Positions 34,011 through 48,300 of a stretch of 64,000 nt of DNA are shown here, one piece after another (the first letter of the stretch is position 1; every line of letters begins with the position of its first letter). Position numbers and translations under genes: made by a program. Source of the stretch: Siphonodentalium dalli (lineage: Eukaryota; Mollusca; Scaphopoda; Gadilida; Siphonodentaliidae). Where the stretch lies: assembly GCA_032622095.1 (NCBI GenBank), contig CP136062.1, positions 162,314,875-162,378,874 on the forward strand, given 5' to 3'. Below the pieces are notes generated by a model. That model was not told the origin of the DNA, made no database searches, and saw nothing but the letters and a program-made list of their open reading frames with translations.

Positions 34011-37000
34011 ATTTAGTCGCTACTGATGTCATTGTTTGTTGTTTTAAACAACAACGGTGAAGTCGGCACGTGACGATCATATTATGAATATTATAATCAT
34101 GTTGACTATGATAACAATGATGATTATCGACGTCGACGCTATGATGAAGATCATCGCGACGACAACGATTACATGTGGTGATGATGATGACTATTATTTT
34201 GAGGATGAAACTGGTGATGATGAAGGAGATGATGATATTGCTGATTATGACGCCCGAGAGGTCGCTGTATATTTCGTACATTCAAAATTTCTTCGTTCTA
34301 TCTATCATATGTATATAATTTCGTTTCCTCATGTCAAATTTGATTAGAAAATAAAGCATATATATACCTTCTACTATTCTGTTTAGTAAGAGCAAGAGTG
34401 TATCGTATTTGTTACACGATGGGGTATGTCAACAACCTGGGCCGATGTGATGGTCTAGTGATGTACACTACTTCTATGACTTCAGTAGATGAATTTATTA
34501 CATCGTAGAGTACAATGACAGTATCAGCAACAAGTATGTATGAATGTAATGAGACAGGCCAGTGAAAATTATAACATCGCATGGCGAATATCCATGCTTC
34601 CAACAAGCAGCGATCTTTCAATCTCAGGACACCCCCCCCCCCCCCCCAGTTCTCAAGTCACAATGGTTTTATATCCTACCATTCGAATTCCTTTGTGAAC
34701 TCCTTAACGTACCAGACTTCGATGGACTTGACAGAGGTCAGAAAAAGGCTAATAAATGTTGTGTAATAAGACATTCCAACTGACCAAATATCTAAGGTTA
34801 AATATACACTGACATTTCTAAAATTAAAAATACACGGACATTTCTAATGTTAAAAATAGATAGATACTCGGTCTAAGAAATATCGAGGTTAAGGTTAAAT
34901 TTGCACCCGGCTGAGTACAATTTTTCCCCAGTTGAGTGGTAGAGTGGATGGAAATTGGGAATTTATATAGTCTATCATTAGGTTAGATTACTGTGATTAT
35001 TGAGATTCTAAGCCAATTGACTAAAATGTCATAATTCTTGATAGATATGATTTGACGAAAACTGAAATAAGATGCATAAATACAGGTATGAAATATAAAT
35101 ATTTTCAACAATAATGTCGTATAGAAATTTACATCGAACCATGAATAACTATAGTATGATTATTGTAACTATATTATATACCAGGTATGGGTTCTATATT
35201 CTGGTAGTTACAAACCATAGTGTGCGAAGCACATCGAACCATGTACAATACTTATACACAAATGTGTATGCAACACCGTGTGATAAGATCGAACACCAAT
35301 GCTATATGGTATCACACACAGTGCACGCAGTTCACACTGCTCACATATGTATTGTAAAATACCACATGCATGTTCAAAACATCGAACACCCAGTCCCCGT
35401 ACACAAATTGATGTCATATATAGCTTCAACAAAAAATTAGTAGTGACATATATTTATTCAAAACTATAACATATAGATGTACAATGTTGACTTTGTTTAA
35501 ACATACAACACAATGTATTATATACTATAGAACACAGTGAGCATGTTAAGACAGTATAGTATAATTGTAACTATATTAAATATACATGTATTATTATTAT
35601 TATTATATACCAGGTATGGGTTCTATATTCTGGTCGTTACAAACCATAGTGTGCGAAGCACATCGAACTATTTATAACATCATACACTCATGTATATTGC
35701 AATTTCGACAGCACTGCGTGATAAGATCGAACACCAATGCTATAAGGTATCACATACATTGCACGCGGTTCAAACATATAGATGTCACCGACATCAAATA
35801 GTGTGTTGACTTTGTTCAAATATACAACACAATGTATTGGATAATAGTCGGATTCCTTATGTCGAAAAAAATGGTCGCGCGTTTTCGGAATGTTAAAAGC
35901 GATATGAGAACAGTTTCTATACCACCAGTGTGTCTGTTTTCAGAATCTACCTGTTTCCAGCTTGATATTTTAGTGGAAACAGGTTTGTGTGAGGCTTTTG
36001 TTTGTGTACCCCTCAATTTTTTCCCCGTCCACCTGGTAATACAAACATGCTATTACTCACAGCAAGTTCGGTAAGTGGTTTTCTTTGTTCTTGGAAATCG
36101 AAAAACATGGGGAGATATTGCCACAAATTACTTAATTACATATCTTAATGTGGAATTTTTATCAAAAATCATCAGACGAATTGCATTTATGACTGCATTT
36201 TCAATTTTCTTTCCCAAATATTAAGGTATTGTATGTTCTTAAAATAAGCTATATCACATATAGATGAACATGAACAATCTACAAGGACATCTTGATCATA
36301 TTCCACAAACAAAACTTCGATACATCGATTTTTGGTAAAGATATCGCAGAAAAGCTAACCCTACCCCCACCCTCGATGATTTTACAAGTCAGATTCCTTT
36401 GGTCGAAAACAACGGTCGCGCCATTTCGGATTGTCTAAGACGACATGCGAACGGTTTATTTATCAACAGCGTGTCTACTTTCAGAGTTTACATGTGTCCA
36501 GTTGAAATTTTATTGAAAAAAAGAAGAGTTTTTGGACTGTTTTAATAATTTAAAGAGCGTTTGCTTATTGTACAAATATTAATCCTCATAACTAACCTTC
36601 TGGTGGACTGTGCGAGTTGAAATTAACAAACGTATCAAATATGGTGGTATACTTTCAGAGTCTACTTGATTCCAGTCTGATATTTTAGTGAAAACAAATT
36701 GTTTGGACGGTTTAAAAAATTTAAAGAGCGTTTCCTGATTATACAAATATTAACTAACACGATTAGCCTTTTCATGAATTGCGCAAGTTGAAATTGTGCT
36801 CATATGTCAAGTATGACTCTGAAATGTATTTTTGAGAATGGTGTCAGATAAAGTCTCCGCTGGTACAGTACTATAGTTGCGAACAAAACTAACGTTTGAC
36901 CCTATAAAGACAATTTACTCAAATGTTCACTTGGTGGAACTTAATGGCTATCATATATGCATGGCTATTACATGTACTCTATCGTAACTACATGTGATTT

Positions 37001-37292
37001 TACAAAATTAACATGCAATATAGTCAGGCCACCAGATACAGTAGTTGATAAAAGTGTGGTTCACACCAATCATATACATCACAATCACGTGCTTCGGTGA
37101 TAATGTCCACTATTATACACAAGCAATGTTTATCAAGACTAAAGTTTCAGGATGTCGTTGTAAAATTGATTGATGGTGTTTTTTCATCAATTGACAAAAT
37201 TAATGTTTATTGCCAGGACGAAGTACCGCATAATACGGAGTTGTGTGCTAACAAATCTGGGAGTCATATTTATGTAAGTGTCAGTCAAAACT
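34011..37292. other. Non-coding stretch with local duplications
   Basis: No gene is supported. A run of 16 C lies at 34632-34647. About 170 bp around 35180-35350 is repeated at 35610-35780 (CAGGTATGGGTTCTATATTC, GATAAGATCGAACACCAATG). CAGAGTCTAC/TCCAG...ATTTTAGTG modules recur near 35940, 36480 and 36655. GGATTCCTTATGTCGA (35850) is inverted near 40800. Confidence 0.55.
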
Positions 37293-38484
37293 TTTAGGAC
37301 ATGGGAATATTTTTTTTATTTCGTGACCACGAAATAACAAATTCGTGGCCATGAAATAAATAATTCGTGGTCACGAAATAAATAATTCGTGGCCACGAAA
37401 CAACTAATTGTGATGTACGATCGTCAGTCCCATTGTTGTAATGGAAGCGAATAGAGATGATCTGGTTGTAATTGTCCAACATCTTGACATGAGCCACGGC
37501 GATTTGAGATAAAGAGTGTTTTAGGGTGGCCCGTAAAACAAATTAAGTAATAACCCCTTTCACCAACCCGATCCAAAGTTGCCGCCGTCCTGGGGTGGGT
37601 TACATAGGCACCCACGACATTCAGTATATCTTATGGCCACGCTGCAGCACCAATTATACCACATCAAATAAGGGGTCGGGATATTGTATAGGTGTCAGAT
37701 TTGAACCCATCTGGGGTGGCCATTTAGGATCGGGGATGATAAAAGCGGGTGAACATTTAGTTTGTCTCAGGGGTCACCCTACAACACACTGTATTCGACC
37801 TAAAATGGGGGGTGTGTGCATGGTACCATGTATGGTCCCCTTTGATCAGTTATCATTTTCGCTCGAGTGGGCTGAAGGTGTGAAAAATTAGTTTGCTTTG
37901 TGAGCCACGGCACCCTTTATTTGATCTATATCGGTCAAGTGACCGAGAAATAATATGTACCCCATTTGACTCATTCTGAGTGGCGACCTTTTTGGATCGG
38001 GGATGGTTGAAAGTGGTGAATATTTATAAGCTTGTATTGGGCCCACCCTACAAAACCCCTTATTCGACTTAAATCGGCCAATATGCCGAGAGAAATGGCA
38101 TTCCCATTCGATCCCTTGGCCTTGTGGTAAAAACTAATGAAATTCAGTTTGTCTTGGAGCCACCTGACCCGTGTTTCCCCGTTCTTTCTGGACTAGTTTA
38201 TATAGGACGCCCAAATACCCATAGAGCCCGGGTCCCACACCATAATGGGTTTATAGTAGCTTCTCTGCGATCGTACACATTGTTTCTAAAACAGCATCAA
38301 GTTAGTGTAACCATACCGTAAAGGTATCTGGATATATGCAAAGGTCAATCAGTTATTTCGTGGCCACGAATTAGTATTTCGTGACGACGAATTAGTTATT
38401 TCTTGGCCACCAAATTAGTTATTTTGTGGCCACGAATTAGTATTTCTTGGTCACGAAATACAAAACAAATTCTCATGTCCTAAA
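37293..38484. mobile_element. TIR element with repeated TTCGTGGCCACGAA ends
   Basis: TTTAGGACATG at the left and CATGTCCTAAA at the right start inverted terminal regions. Each terminal region has three to five copies of the palindromic motif TTTCGTGGCCACGAAAT (37318-37405 and 38350-38460). The interior has two diverged ~240-bp repeats (GGATCGGGGATG, CACCCTACAA, TTCGACCTAAA). No transposase and no clear target duplication were found. Confidence 0.7.
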
Positions 38485-38939
38485 CCAGCCACCGTAACTT
38501 ATGGATCATTCTGTTTTAGTATTAAATTTGGAGAAATCCGACCAGCATCAATGTAACAACTACAACAACTCATCTATGCCAATGATATGTTTAGCCATAT
38601 AGATGTGGATAGGGCGGTATTGTTTAAAAATGTTAAAGAATGTTATCATGTCCATGTGCATTGCTATATATTGCTGGGCTTATATAGATGGTTGTTCTAT
38701 AATTCCTGGTCGGGTTTATTTAAACTGGGAGTTTAAATTATGTTTATCTGATGATAAAGAAAACACTTTCTCCGTCCACTCGATACCTCCCCCGGGATAC
38801 ATGTTTCACATACTAAATTAATATCTTAGTCAACACAACAAATCTCTCCCTCAAATACTTTGCCACAAGAATAACAATAAATTGTCAGCATAAATAGGCA
38901 AAATTAGATAGTGTCTATAGTCAGATGGTATTGGTTATG

Positions 38940-39445
38940 TTCAAATTGTGACACATATATGAAACTGTACATATTTGTGCCCCATGGGCCATTGATCGAG
39001 AAACTTAGTCTAGGAAATTACCAGGAATTCACTTGAAATTGCAATTATAGCTTATAGGGTCGTAATTCGACGTTTGCGTTTCCGATACAGTTAATACCCA
39101 AATGTGAAATTTGAGATGTATACCTGGTCGTCGAAGTGAACCAGGTGTCTTATTTAAGGTTAGCAACGGTTGTTAATCAAATACCACAAGTGTGTAATAA
39201 TCATTCATTGGTATTGCCTTAATTTAGTCAGTGTCTAATCACATGGTGCTGGATTTGTTCAAAGTTGGGCAAATGCATGTCTAAAACTATATAAGCAGCC
39301 ATCTTCTGCATATAGGCCACTGATCATTATAAGATCGGGAGACTTTGCTACCGGTCCCGATAGTAACGATTACTAAGCACCTACTCGGAATGCAGGAAAA
39401 TGCAACTATGGACGATAACTATTTTACTCATTAAGCTCTACTTTA
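38940..39445. mobile_element. Diverged relative of the 20321-21880 element
   Basis: In inverted order it carries the landmarks of that element: CACATGGTGCTGG, ACCACAAGTG, GATCATTATAAGATCGGGAG and a GCACCTACTCGG segment. Termini were not found, so it is a fragment. Confidence 0.55.
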
Positions 39446-40034
39446 GTGGAAATTCGAATTTACTTGATTTTCACAGCTATGCACGAATCGTGTAGATTAG
39501 CTGTGGTCAGAATATTGATGGTGAATGTTGAGTTTCAGTCGCTGCACTGAACGTAACTGGCGTGGGAAGCGTTGGTTTCTTGTTAACATCCGGAATTCTA
39601 CTCTAGAGGTGTCCAGGCACATAACAAAAATCGGTCCGGAGGAGTCCTGGGGGTCCATATGGGTGTACCTAGCTGCCCGACTACAAAGACTTTACCGCTA
39701 TAGTAAAGATCTCAGCTGCACCGAAATGTCCGTTTTTCAGTAGCACAAATCCTGCAAAAACACAGATTCTCTCAGTGCATGTGAGTTAATGACAACGAAC
39801 AACTACCATCTATAACTGTGTATTTGCGACACTACATCCCGTTATGATCAACGATGTGGTTTTAAAACTGTCTAGTCAGTAGACAACAAGACAGACAAGA
39901 CACTATCAAATAAAACAATGAAATAATATGTAATCACATCGTGAACAGTCTTGTTGTAAATATTATCATTTGATTCAACAGGCAGTAAATTATCGAAACT
40001 ACGAAACCATTCGACACTTACTTTTGCCAATTAC

Positions 40035-40163
40035 TGTATCTTGAGGCATAACTATATCATATATTGCAACTAATCAAATCACGGATAGTTTCAGTGGGTC
40101 AAACACGAATGTTAAACTTCATATATAGTTGCGCACGATTGCCAATAAGTGGTTATTACAGTC
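40035..40163. repeat. 129-bp direct duplication, copy 1
   Basis: Starts TGTATCTTGAGGCATAACTA and ends GGTTATTACAGTC. It reads the same as 40507-40635, 472 bp to the right, so the duplication is recent. Confidence 0.9.
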
Positions 40164-40506
40164 AACGTTTGAGCATAACACGAAAATCTCCATTGGGTTA
40201 AGTGTTAAATTTTGATCGCAAATTTAGCCAGCAAAAATCATCTGATCACATCCATTCTTTTTTAAACTACGTCTGTGTTTAATACTTAGTGCTTTTTATG
40301 AATATCAGTACGCGTATATCATCATAATCAAAATGGCGCCATTTATCCAAAGTACTAGAATCTCCATAGGCCTCAGTGTTAAATTTAGATCACAACTGTA
40401 GCCAACAAGAATGAACCGATCACATCAAATTTTTTAAAAATACATGTAATTGTCATATCTAGTAGATTGGAGAAGTTTCTAATCGCACCGATCACCATAG
40501 GCCAGA

Positions 40507-40635
40507 TGTATCTTGAGGCATAACTATATCATATATTGCAACTAATCAAATCACGGATAGTTTCAGTGGGTCAAACACGAATGTTAAACTTCATATATAG
40601 TTGCGCACGATTGCCAATAAGTGGTTATTACAGTC
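40507..40635. repeat. 129-bp direct duplication, copy 2
   Basis: Same sequence as 40035-40163. The flanks differ on both sides. Confidence 0.9.
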
Positions 40636-41929
40636 TATCGTTTTCTGTAAATACGAAACGCTCTCTAAATGATGTTGACCCCGATTTAGGCCGACCCGCC
40701 AAAATTCAAGAATGGAAACAAGTCAATCCTGAAAAAACACCTACTAGGCATACATAATCCGTTTTCAGATCGTTTTTAACAAACCAAAAATGCTAAATGA
40801 CATAAGGAATCCGACTATAATATAGAACACAGTGAGCATGTCAAGTCTGTAGACTCTCATATTTCTTAAAAAATTGCTTAAATTGTTATGCAGATATAAA
40901 TTGTCGATAAGTGATGGCAGTGCGGAAACGGTTGTCATATATATTGGTTGTATATAGGGTCGCTGTTGCCGGGAAAATTGGTCGAAAATGTCGGACCAAT
41001 TGAAGGTATGTTCGGGTTAACAGGGGCGTTTTGATTTTGCATCGCAACAGGGGTGGTTGGGTACAGGGGCGGCGGACAAAAATCTCCTTTATCGAAAACC
41101 GGCAGTAGAAAATAAGTGGGTTACATATCACCAAGAAGGTTTCAATAACAGAGTGAATCTTTTATGAGGAATCTGACATATTGTTTAAAGTTACCCACTG
41201 ACGTCACCATTGTCAGGTCGGCGGTATACTATTACGGATATATTGAGTACATTATGAATGATTCACCAGACTAACAATGAAGCTATAACAGAAAATAATG
41301 TCATTTTACACGACATATTATGTAGATCGACTGGTCGTAAATGATGTGAAGGACATGCAATTTGAAAATCGTTCATTTGTTCTACATTAGCTTTGAAAAT
41401 GTGAGCGAATCTCACTAACCTATAGACACAATTTTGAGGGTCCGTGAAGTTGGATCGAAGTTCGAAATTCGCGGAGGAGATTCGCGTGAAATTAGATTGA
41501 AGTTCGAAGTTCGAAATTCGGTGGAGATTCAACCCCCACTTTTTTTTGGCTCAAGTTCATTGTTGTGTTCCAATTTGTGCTCCCCTGTTCGAATTTTGGG
41601 TCAAAAGTGATTTTTTAAAACTTTTTCTGAGATACTGCTGGACTTAAAAAATTTAGCCACGGCGCTGGACTTAGGAAATTTGGCCTTCAATATTAAGGTT
41701 CCGAAGGGAAGTGTTATTGTATATGACTGGATCGAGCTGAAATATGGTATGTTTGATACTTTCCATAATAGAATCCAGCAAACTAACGCTCAGCTTCGAG
41801 AAATTACTCGATCTATATGTTTGAATTTCAATCTGAATTTCAATCTGGGAGAATTTCGATCTGGATTGAAGTTCGAAATTCAGATTGAAATTCAACCCCA
41901 AATTTTTCGTTGCTAAATTCCCTATGTAT

Positions 41930-44895
41930 ACATAACCACAGCAGCCACGGGACTATTCTTTTGGATTCCTCTTATGCCGCCACTGGTCCATCTATAAATC
42001 ACAAAACAGGTCACATACATGTACGCCTGCTCAGCTGTTCAAAAATTGGGCTTAAGTCGTGCGTGGGGTCAAAATAATGAAAAAAAGCAGCCACGGGGCT
42101 ATCCTTGTGGATTGTTCTTGTGCCACCATTAGTCCATCTAGAAATAAAAAACATAGTCACATACGCCTGTCCAGCAGTTCAAAAATTGGGCGTAAGTCGT
42201 GCGTGGGGTCAAAATAATGAAAAAAAAGTTAATTATCGTTGCTAAATCGCCCGCGAAGGCATAAACATAGCAGCCACGGTGCTATCCTTGTGTATTCTTC
42301 TTGTACCACCATTAGTCCATATATAAATCACAAACCTAGTCACATACGCCTGTCCAGCTGTTCACAAATTGGGCGTAAGTCGTGCGTGGGTTAAAAATAT
42401 GCCATTTTTTGTTGGTAATTCCTTATGTATGGATAACCACAATAGCCACGGGGCTATCCTTTGTGGATTATTCTTTTGCCACCACTAATCCATCTGGAAA
42501 TCACAAATCAAGTCACATACGCCCGTCCAGATTTTCAAAAATTGGGCGTAAGTCATACGTGGGGTAAAAATAGGCCATTTTTCGTTGCTAGTTTCCCTAT
42601 GTATACATAACCACAGCAGCCACGGGGCTATCATTTTGGATTCTTCTTATGCCGCCACTAGTCCATTTAGAAATCACAAACTAGGTCATCTACGGCCGTC
42701 CAGCTGTTCAAAAATTGGGCGTAAGTAGTGTGTGGTGTGAAAATAATGAAAAAATTTCATTTTTCTTTGCTTAATCCAGCCTGTTCTCCTGAAAATCAGC
42801 TAATTATTTGCTTATAAGGAACAATATTTTAGGTAGATAATCTGCTTAGAATCGCCTCATTTTGATTCGATAGTGTGCTAAAAATGAGACCATATTAGTC
42901 ACATTATCGACTCCTATAGATGCGATTCTAAGAAGATTATGTGCGGATAATGACAAAAATTAGCCAACCCACGACTTTTCAGGTTACCCTCATTAACATG
43001 CGTTTTCACTGTGGCTCATGCCATAAAATGAAATGAAGACTATGATTCCATTATCTGCTTATTTCAGAATCAAATAATCACTTTATGTACCTAATTAAAA
43101 TTATAGGTCGTTATGTGCGTATTTGCGCGAGGATATGTTGCTAAATCGCCTGCGTTGGCATAACCGTAGCAGCCACGAGGCTATCCACTAATCGGACACT
43201 TTTGAGTCGATAGTGTGCTAAAAAATGAGACCATATTAGTCGCATTATCGACTCATTTAGAGACGATTCTAAGCAGATTATGTGCGGACAGTGTTCAAAA
43301 ATTGGGCGTAAGTCGTGCGTGGTGCTAAATTTCTTATGTAAGCATAACCACAACAGCCACTGGGCTATCCTTTGTGGATTCATCTTGTGCCGCCACTAGT
43401 CAATCTATAGAAATTACAAACTAGGCCCGTCCAGCTTATTACAAAAGTGGGCGTACAGTATGTCATGCGTGGTGTAAAGATTGGCCATTTTTCGTTGCTA
43501 AATTATTTATGTATGCATAACCACATGCAGCAGCTCCGGGGCTATCCTTTTGGATTCTACTTGTGCCGTCACTAGTCCATCTACAAATTACAAACGAGGT
43601 CACAAACGCCCGTCCAGCTGTTCAGAAATTGGGGCGTGTGTCGTGCTTGGTGCACAAATAGGCACAACAACAACAGCCACGTAGCTATCATTTTGGATTC
43701 GTCCTGTGCCGCCACTTGTCCATCTAACAATCATAAACTAGGTCACATACGCCTGTCTAGTTGTTAAAAAATTGGGCGTAAGTCGTGCATGGGGTAAAAA
43801 TAGTGTAAAAATTTTTTAGTAACGAAAACAATGATCTTTTTTCATTATTTTGACCCCATGCACGACTTACGCTCATTTATTTTAACAGCTGGACGGGCGT
43901 ATGTGGCCTAGTTTCTGATTTCTAGATAAAAATTTGGCGGCACAAGAAGAATCCACAAGGCTACTCTCGTAGTTATATAGGCGACTTAGCAACGAAAAAT
44001 GACCTTTTTTTCATTATTTCGACACTACGCACGACTTACGCCCAATATCTGAACAGCTGGAGAGGCGAATGTGACACAGTTTGTGATGTGCATGTGGATG
44101 GACTAGTGGCGGAATAACAAGAATCCACAACGATAGCGCCGTGGCTGCTATGGTTATGAATACATAGCGAATTTAGAAACGGAAAATGGCATATTTTTAC
44201 ACATGCACGATTTACGCCCAATTTTCTAACAGATGGACTGGCGTATGTGGAGGCAGAAGAAGAATCAACAAGGATAGCCCCTGGCTGCTATGGTTATGAA
44301 TACACATGCGATTTAGCAATCGACGCACGACTTACACCAACTTTTTGAACAGCAGGTCGACCGATTGTGACCTAGTTTGTGATTTCCAGATGGAGTAATA
44401 GCGGCACAAGAGGAATCCATAATGATAGCCCCGTGGCTGCTGTGGTTGTCCATACATGGGGAATTTAGTAACGAAAAAAATTAAATTCCGCCAATAGTCC
44501 ATCCACACATCACAAACTGGGTCACATTCGCCTCTCCAGCTGTTCAGACATTGGGCGTAAGTCGTGCGTAGTGTCGAAATAATGAAAAAATGTCATTTGT
44601 CGTTGCTAAATCGCCTGTGTAGGCATAACCACACCAGGCACGTGCGTAGCCTTGTGGATACTTCTTGTGCCGCCAATAGTTTATCTAGAAATCTAGAAAC
44701 TAGGCCACATACGCCCGTCCGGTTGTTAAAAAATTGAGCGTAAGTAGTGCCTGGGGTCAAAATAATGAAAAAATGTCATTTTTTTCCGTTACTAAAATGG
44801 CTTATTTTAACAACACGCACGACTTACGCCCAATTTTTGAACGCTTTATTTGTGATTTCTAGATAGACTAGTGGTGGCACAAGAAGAATTCACAA
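41930..44895. repeat. ~175-bp satellite array with orientation switches
   Basis: Units carry CAGCCACGGGGCTATCC, GCCACTAGTCCATCT, CGCCCGTCCAGCTGTTCA and TTGGGCGTAAGTCGTGCGTG, spaced about 140-200 bp. Orientation is forward from 41930 to about 43830, reversed to about 44460, forward again to about 44800 and reversed to the end. Two related palindromic pieces (GATAGTGTGCTAAAAA, ATGAGACCATATTAGTC) interrupt it near 42830-42960 and 43190-43290. Confidence 0.85.
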
Positions 44896-44899
44896 GGAT

Positions 44900-44994
44900 G
44901 TCTTCACTCCATACCCATTATATATACTGGGTAAACAAACAACAGCTAAGAGCATTAAGCTTTAAGTGCTACGCTAGGCGGTCGGACCTAGATA
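44900..44994. repeat. ~90-bp direct repeat flanking the 122-bp array, left
   Basis: TCTTCACTCCATACCC, GGGTAAACAAACAAC and GCTAGGCGGTCGGACCTAGA. It recurs at 48941-49029 beyond the array in the same orientation, with a small indel (TATATA). Confidence 0.8.
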
Positions 44995-45379
44995 GTGTTT
45001 ATTATGAAATAATTAACTCGCTCTGATGAATATATGTGCGCTATATATTCATGCAGACTATGTCAATATATATGAAGCGATGAAAATGGATCGAAACTAT
45101 GCGGACTGAAAAAATATAATATGTATTATAGCGCACATTCTACCTTGGCTCAACGGAATCAGTCACCCTTCTCAGACTCACTTTATCATTATATCTTCTT
45201 TTTTTATGTGTTGGTTTGGAAACCTGTATCCGAAAAATGCTCAATATACCGGTCTCAGGGATAAAAACGTCGGATTCGTTTCCTTAGTCGTCATCCTATG
45301 AACAAACAAGATAGTATCCCACGTTTTTAAAAAGAACTATTTTCTTAAGAAAACCAAACAAACAGGTACAGAAAACCGT

Positions 45380-48300
45380 GTTTGATAGCTCCACCCGTTT
45401 CCGAGATCTCGTCTGCGCATGCGCGAAGCTGGCGTCGCACGGGATCGGCGACCCGATAAATTTCGTATCCGGGGCAAGATACATTCACATACCAAATTTC
45501 AAGTCGATAGCTCCACCCGTTTCCGAGATCTCGTCTGCGCATGCGCGAAGCGGGCGCCGCACGGGCTCGCCAATACGACAACGTCCACCGCCTGGTCAAA
45601 CTACACACACGTACCAAGTCGATAGCTCCACCCGTTGCCGAGATCTGATCTGTAAACCAAATTTCAAGTCGATAGCTCCACCCGTTTCGGAGATCTGGTC
45701 TGAGCTTGCGCGAAGCTGGCGTCGCACGGGCTCGGCAACCCGATAAAATTCGTATCCGGGGCAAGATACATTCACATAGCAAATTTCAAGTCGATAGCTC
45801 CACCCGTTTCGAGATCTGGTCTGCGCATGCGCGAAGCTGGCGTCGCACGGGCTCGGGGACCCGATAAAATTCGTATCCGGGACAAGATACATTCACATAC
45901 CAAATTTCAAGTAGATAGCCCCACCCGTTTCCGAGATCTCGTCTGCGCATGCGCGAAGCGGGCGTCGCACGGGCTCGGCGACCAGATAAAATTCGTATCC
46001 GGGGCAAGATACATTCACATACCAAATTTCAAGTCGATACCTCCACCCGTTTCCGAGATCTCGTCTGCGCATGCGCGAAGCTGTCGCACGGGCTCCACCC
46101 GTTTTCGAGATCTCGTCTGCGCATGCGCGAAGCGGGCGTCGCACGGGCTCGGCGACCAGATAAAATTCGTATCCGGGGCAAGATACATTCACATACCAAA
46201 TTTCAAGTCGATACCTCCACCCGTTTCCGAGATCTCGTCTGCGCATGCGCGAAGCTGTCGCACGGGCTCCACCCGTTTCCGAGATCTCGTCTGCGCATGC
46301 GCGAAGCTGGCGTCGCACGGGCTCGGCGACCCGATAAAATTCGTATCCGGGGCAAGATACATTCACATACCAAATTTCAAGTCGATAGCTCCACCCGTTT
46401 TTGAGATCTCGTCTGCGCATGCGCGAAGCGGGCGTCGCACGGGCTCGGCGACCCGATAAATTTCGTATCCGGGCAAGATACATTCACATACCAAATTTCA
46501 AGTCGATAGCTCCACCCGTTTCCGAGATCTCGTCTGCGCATGCGCGAAGCTGGCGTCGCACGGGCTCGGGGACCCGATAAAATTCGTATCCGGGACAAGA
46601 TACATTCACATACCAAATTTCAAGTCGATAGCTCCACCCGTTTCCGAGATCTCGTCTGCGCATGCGCGAAGCTGGCGTCGCACGGGCTCGGCGACCCGAT
46701 AAAATTCGTATCCGGGGCAAGATACATTCACATACCAAATTTCAAGTAGATAGCTCCACCCGTTTCCGAGATCTCGTCTGCGCATGCGCGAAGCGGGCGT
46801 CGCATGGGTTCGGCGACCCGATAAAATTCGTATCCGGGGCAAGATACATTCACATACCAAATTTCAAGTCGATAGCTCCACCCGTTTCCGAGATCTCGTC
46901 TGCGCATGCGCGAAGCTGGCGTCGCACGGGCTCGGCGACCCGATAAAATTCGTATCCGGGGCAAGATACATTCACATACCAAATTTCAAGTAGATAGCTC
47001 CACCCGTTTCCGAGATCTCGTCTGCGCATGCGCGAAGCTGGCGTCGCACGAGCTCGTCGACCCGATAAATTTCGTATCCGGGGCAAGATACATTCACATA
47101 CCAAATTTCAAGTCGATAGCTCCACCCGTTTCCGAGATCTCGTCTGCGCATGCGCGAAGCTGGCGTCGCACGGGCTCGGTGACCCGATAAATTTCGTATC
47201 CGGGGCAAGATACATTCACATACCAAATTTCAAGTCGATAGCTCCACCCGTTTCCGAGATCTCGTCTGCGCATGCGCGAAGCTGGCGTCGCACGGGCTCG
47301 GCGACCCGATAAAATTCGTATCCGGGGCAAGATACATTCACATACCAAATTTCAAGTTGATAGCTCCACCCGTTTCCGAGATCTGGTCTGCGCATGCGCG
47401 AAGCTGGCGTCGCACGGGATCGGCGACCCTATAAATTTCGTATCCGTGGCAAGATACATTCACATACCAAATTTCAAGTCGATAGCTCCACCCGTTTCCG
47501 AGATCTCGTCTGCGCATGTGCGAAGCTGGCGTCGCACGGGATCGGCGACCCGATAAAATTCGTATCCGGGGCAAGATACATTCACATACCAAATTTCAAG
47601 TCGATAGCTCCACCCGTTTCCGAGATCTTGTCTGCGCATGCGCGAAGCTGGCGTCGCACGGGCTCGGCGACCCGATAAATTTCGTATCCGGGGCAAGATA
47701 CATTCACATACCAAATTTCAAGTCGATAGCTCCACCCGTTTCCGAGATCTCGTCTGCGTATGCGCGAAGCTGGCTTCGCACGGGCTCGGCGACCTGATAA
47801 AATTCGTATCCGGGGCAAGATACATTCACATAGCAAATTTCAAGTCGATAGCTCCACCCGTTTCCGAGATCTCGTCTACGCATGCGCTGCACGGGCGCAG
47901 GACGGGCTCGCCAATACGACAACGTCCACCGCCTGGTCAAACTACACACACGTACCAGGTTTCGTCCCGATCGGTCGAGAATCGTAGATTTTTATCAACG
48001 ACAGACAAACATACATACAAACAGACAGAGGTCTTCAAAATATATATGAGACTAGCCGATGAGTCCGACGTTGTCCGGGCTATTAAAAAACCAAATTTCA
48101 AGTCGATAGCTCTACCCAGCCCGATGTTGTCCGGGCTATTCAAAAACCAAATTTCATGTCAATAGCTCCACCCGTTTCCGAGATCTGGTCTGCGCATGCG
48201 CGAAGCTGGCGTCGCACCGGCTCGGCGACCCGATAAAATTCGTATCCGGGGCAAGATACATTCACATACCAAATTTCAAGTCGATAGCTCCACCCGTTTC

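Larger units (their letters stand above)
38485..41930. other. Non-coding stretch
   Basis: No gene is supported. It includes a diverged inverted relative of the nested element at 20321 and a 129-bp exact-looking duplication (both listed). Near 41450-41900 it holds low-complexity sequence rich in GTTCGAAATTC and AATTTCAATCTG. Confidence 0.5.

Noticed and set aside
34057-34347. 96-codon ORF rich in Asp and Ile
   Set aside because: Low-complexity GAT-rich DNA with ORFs on both strands; no domain.
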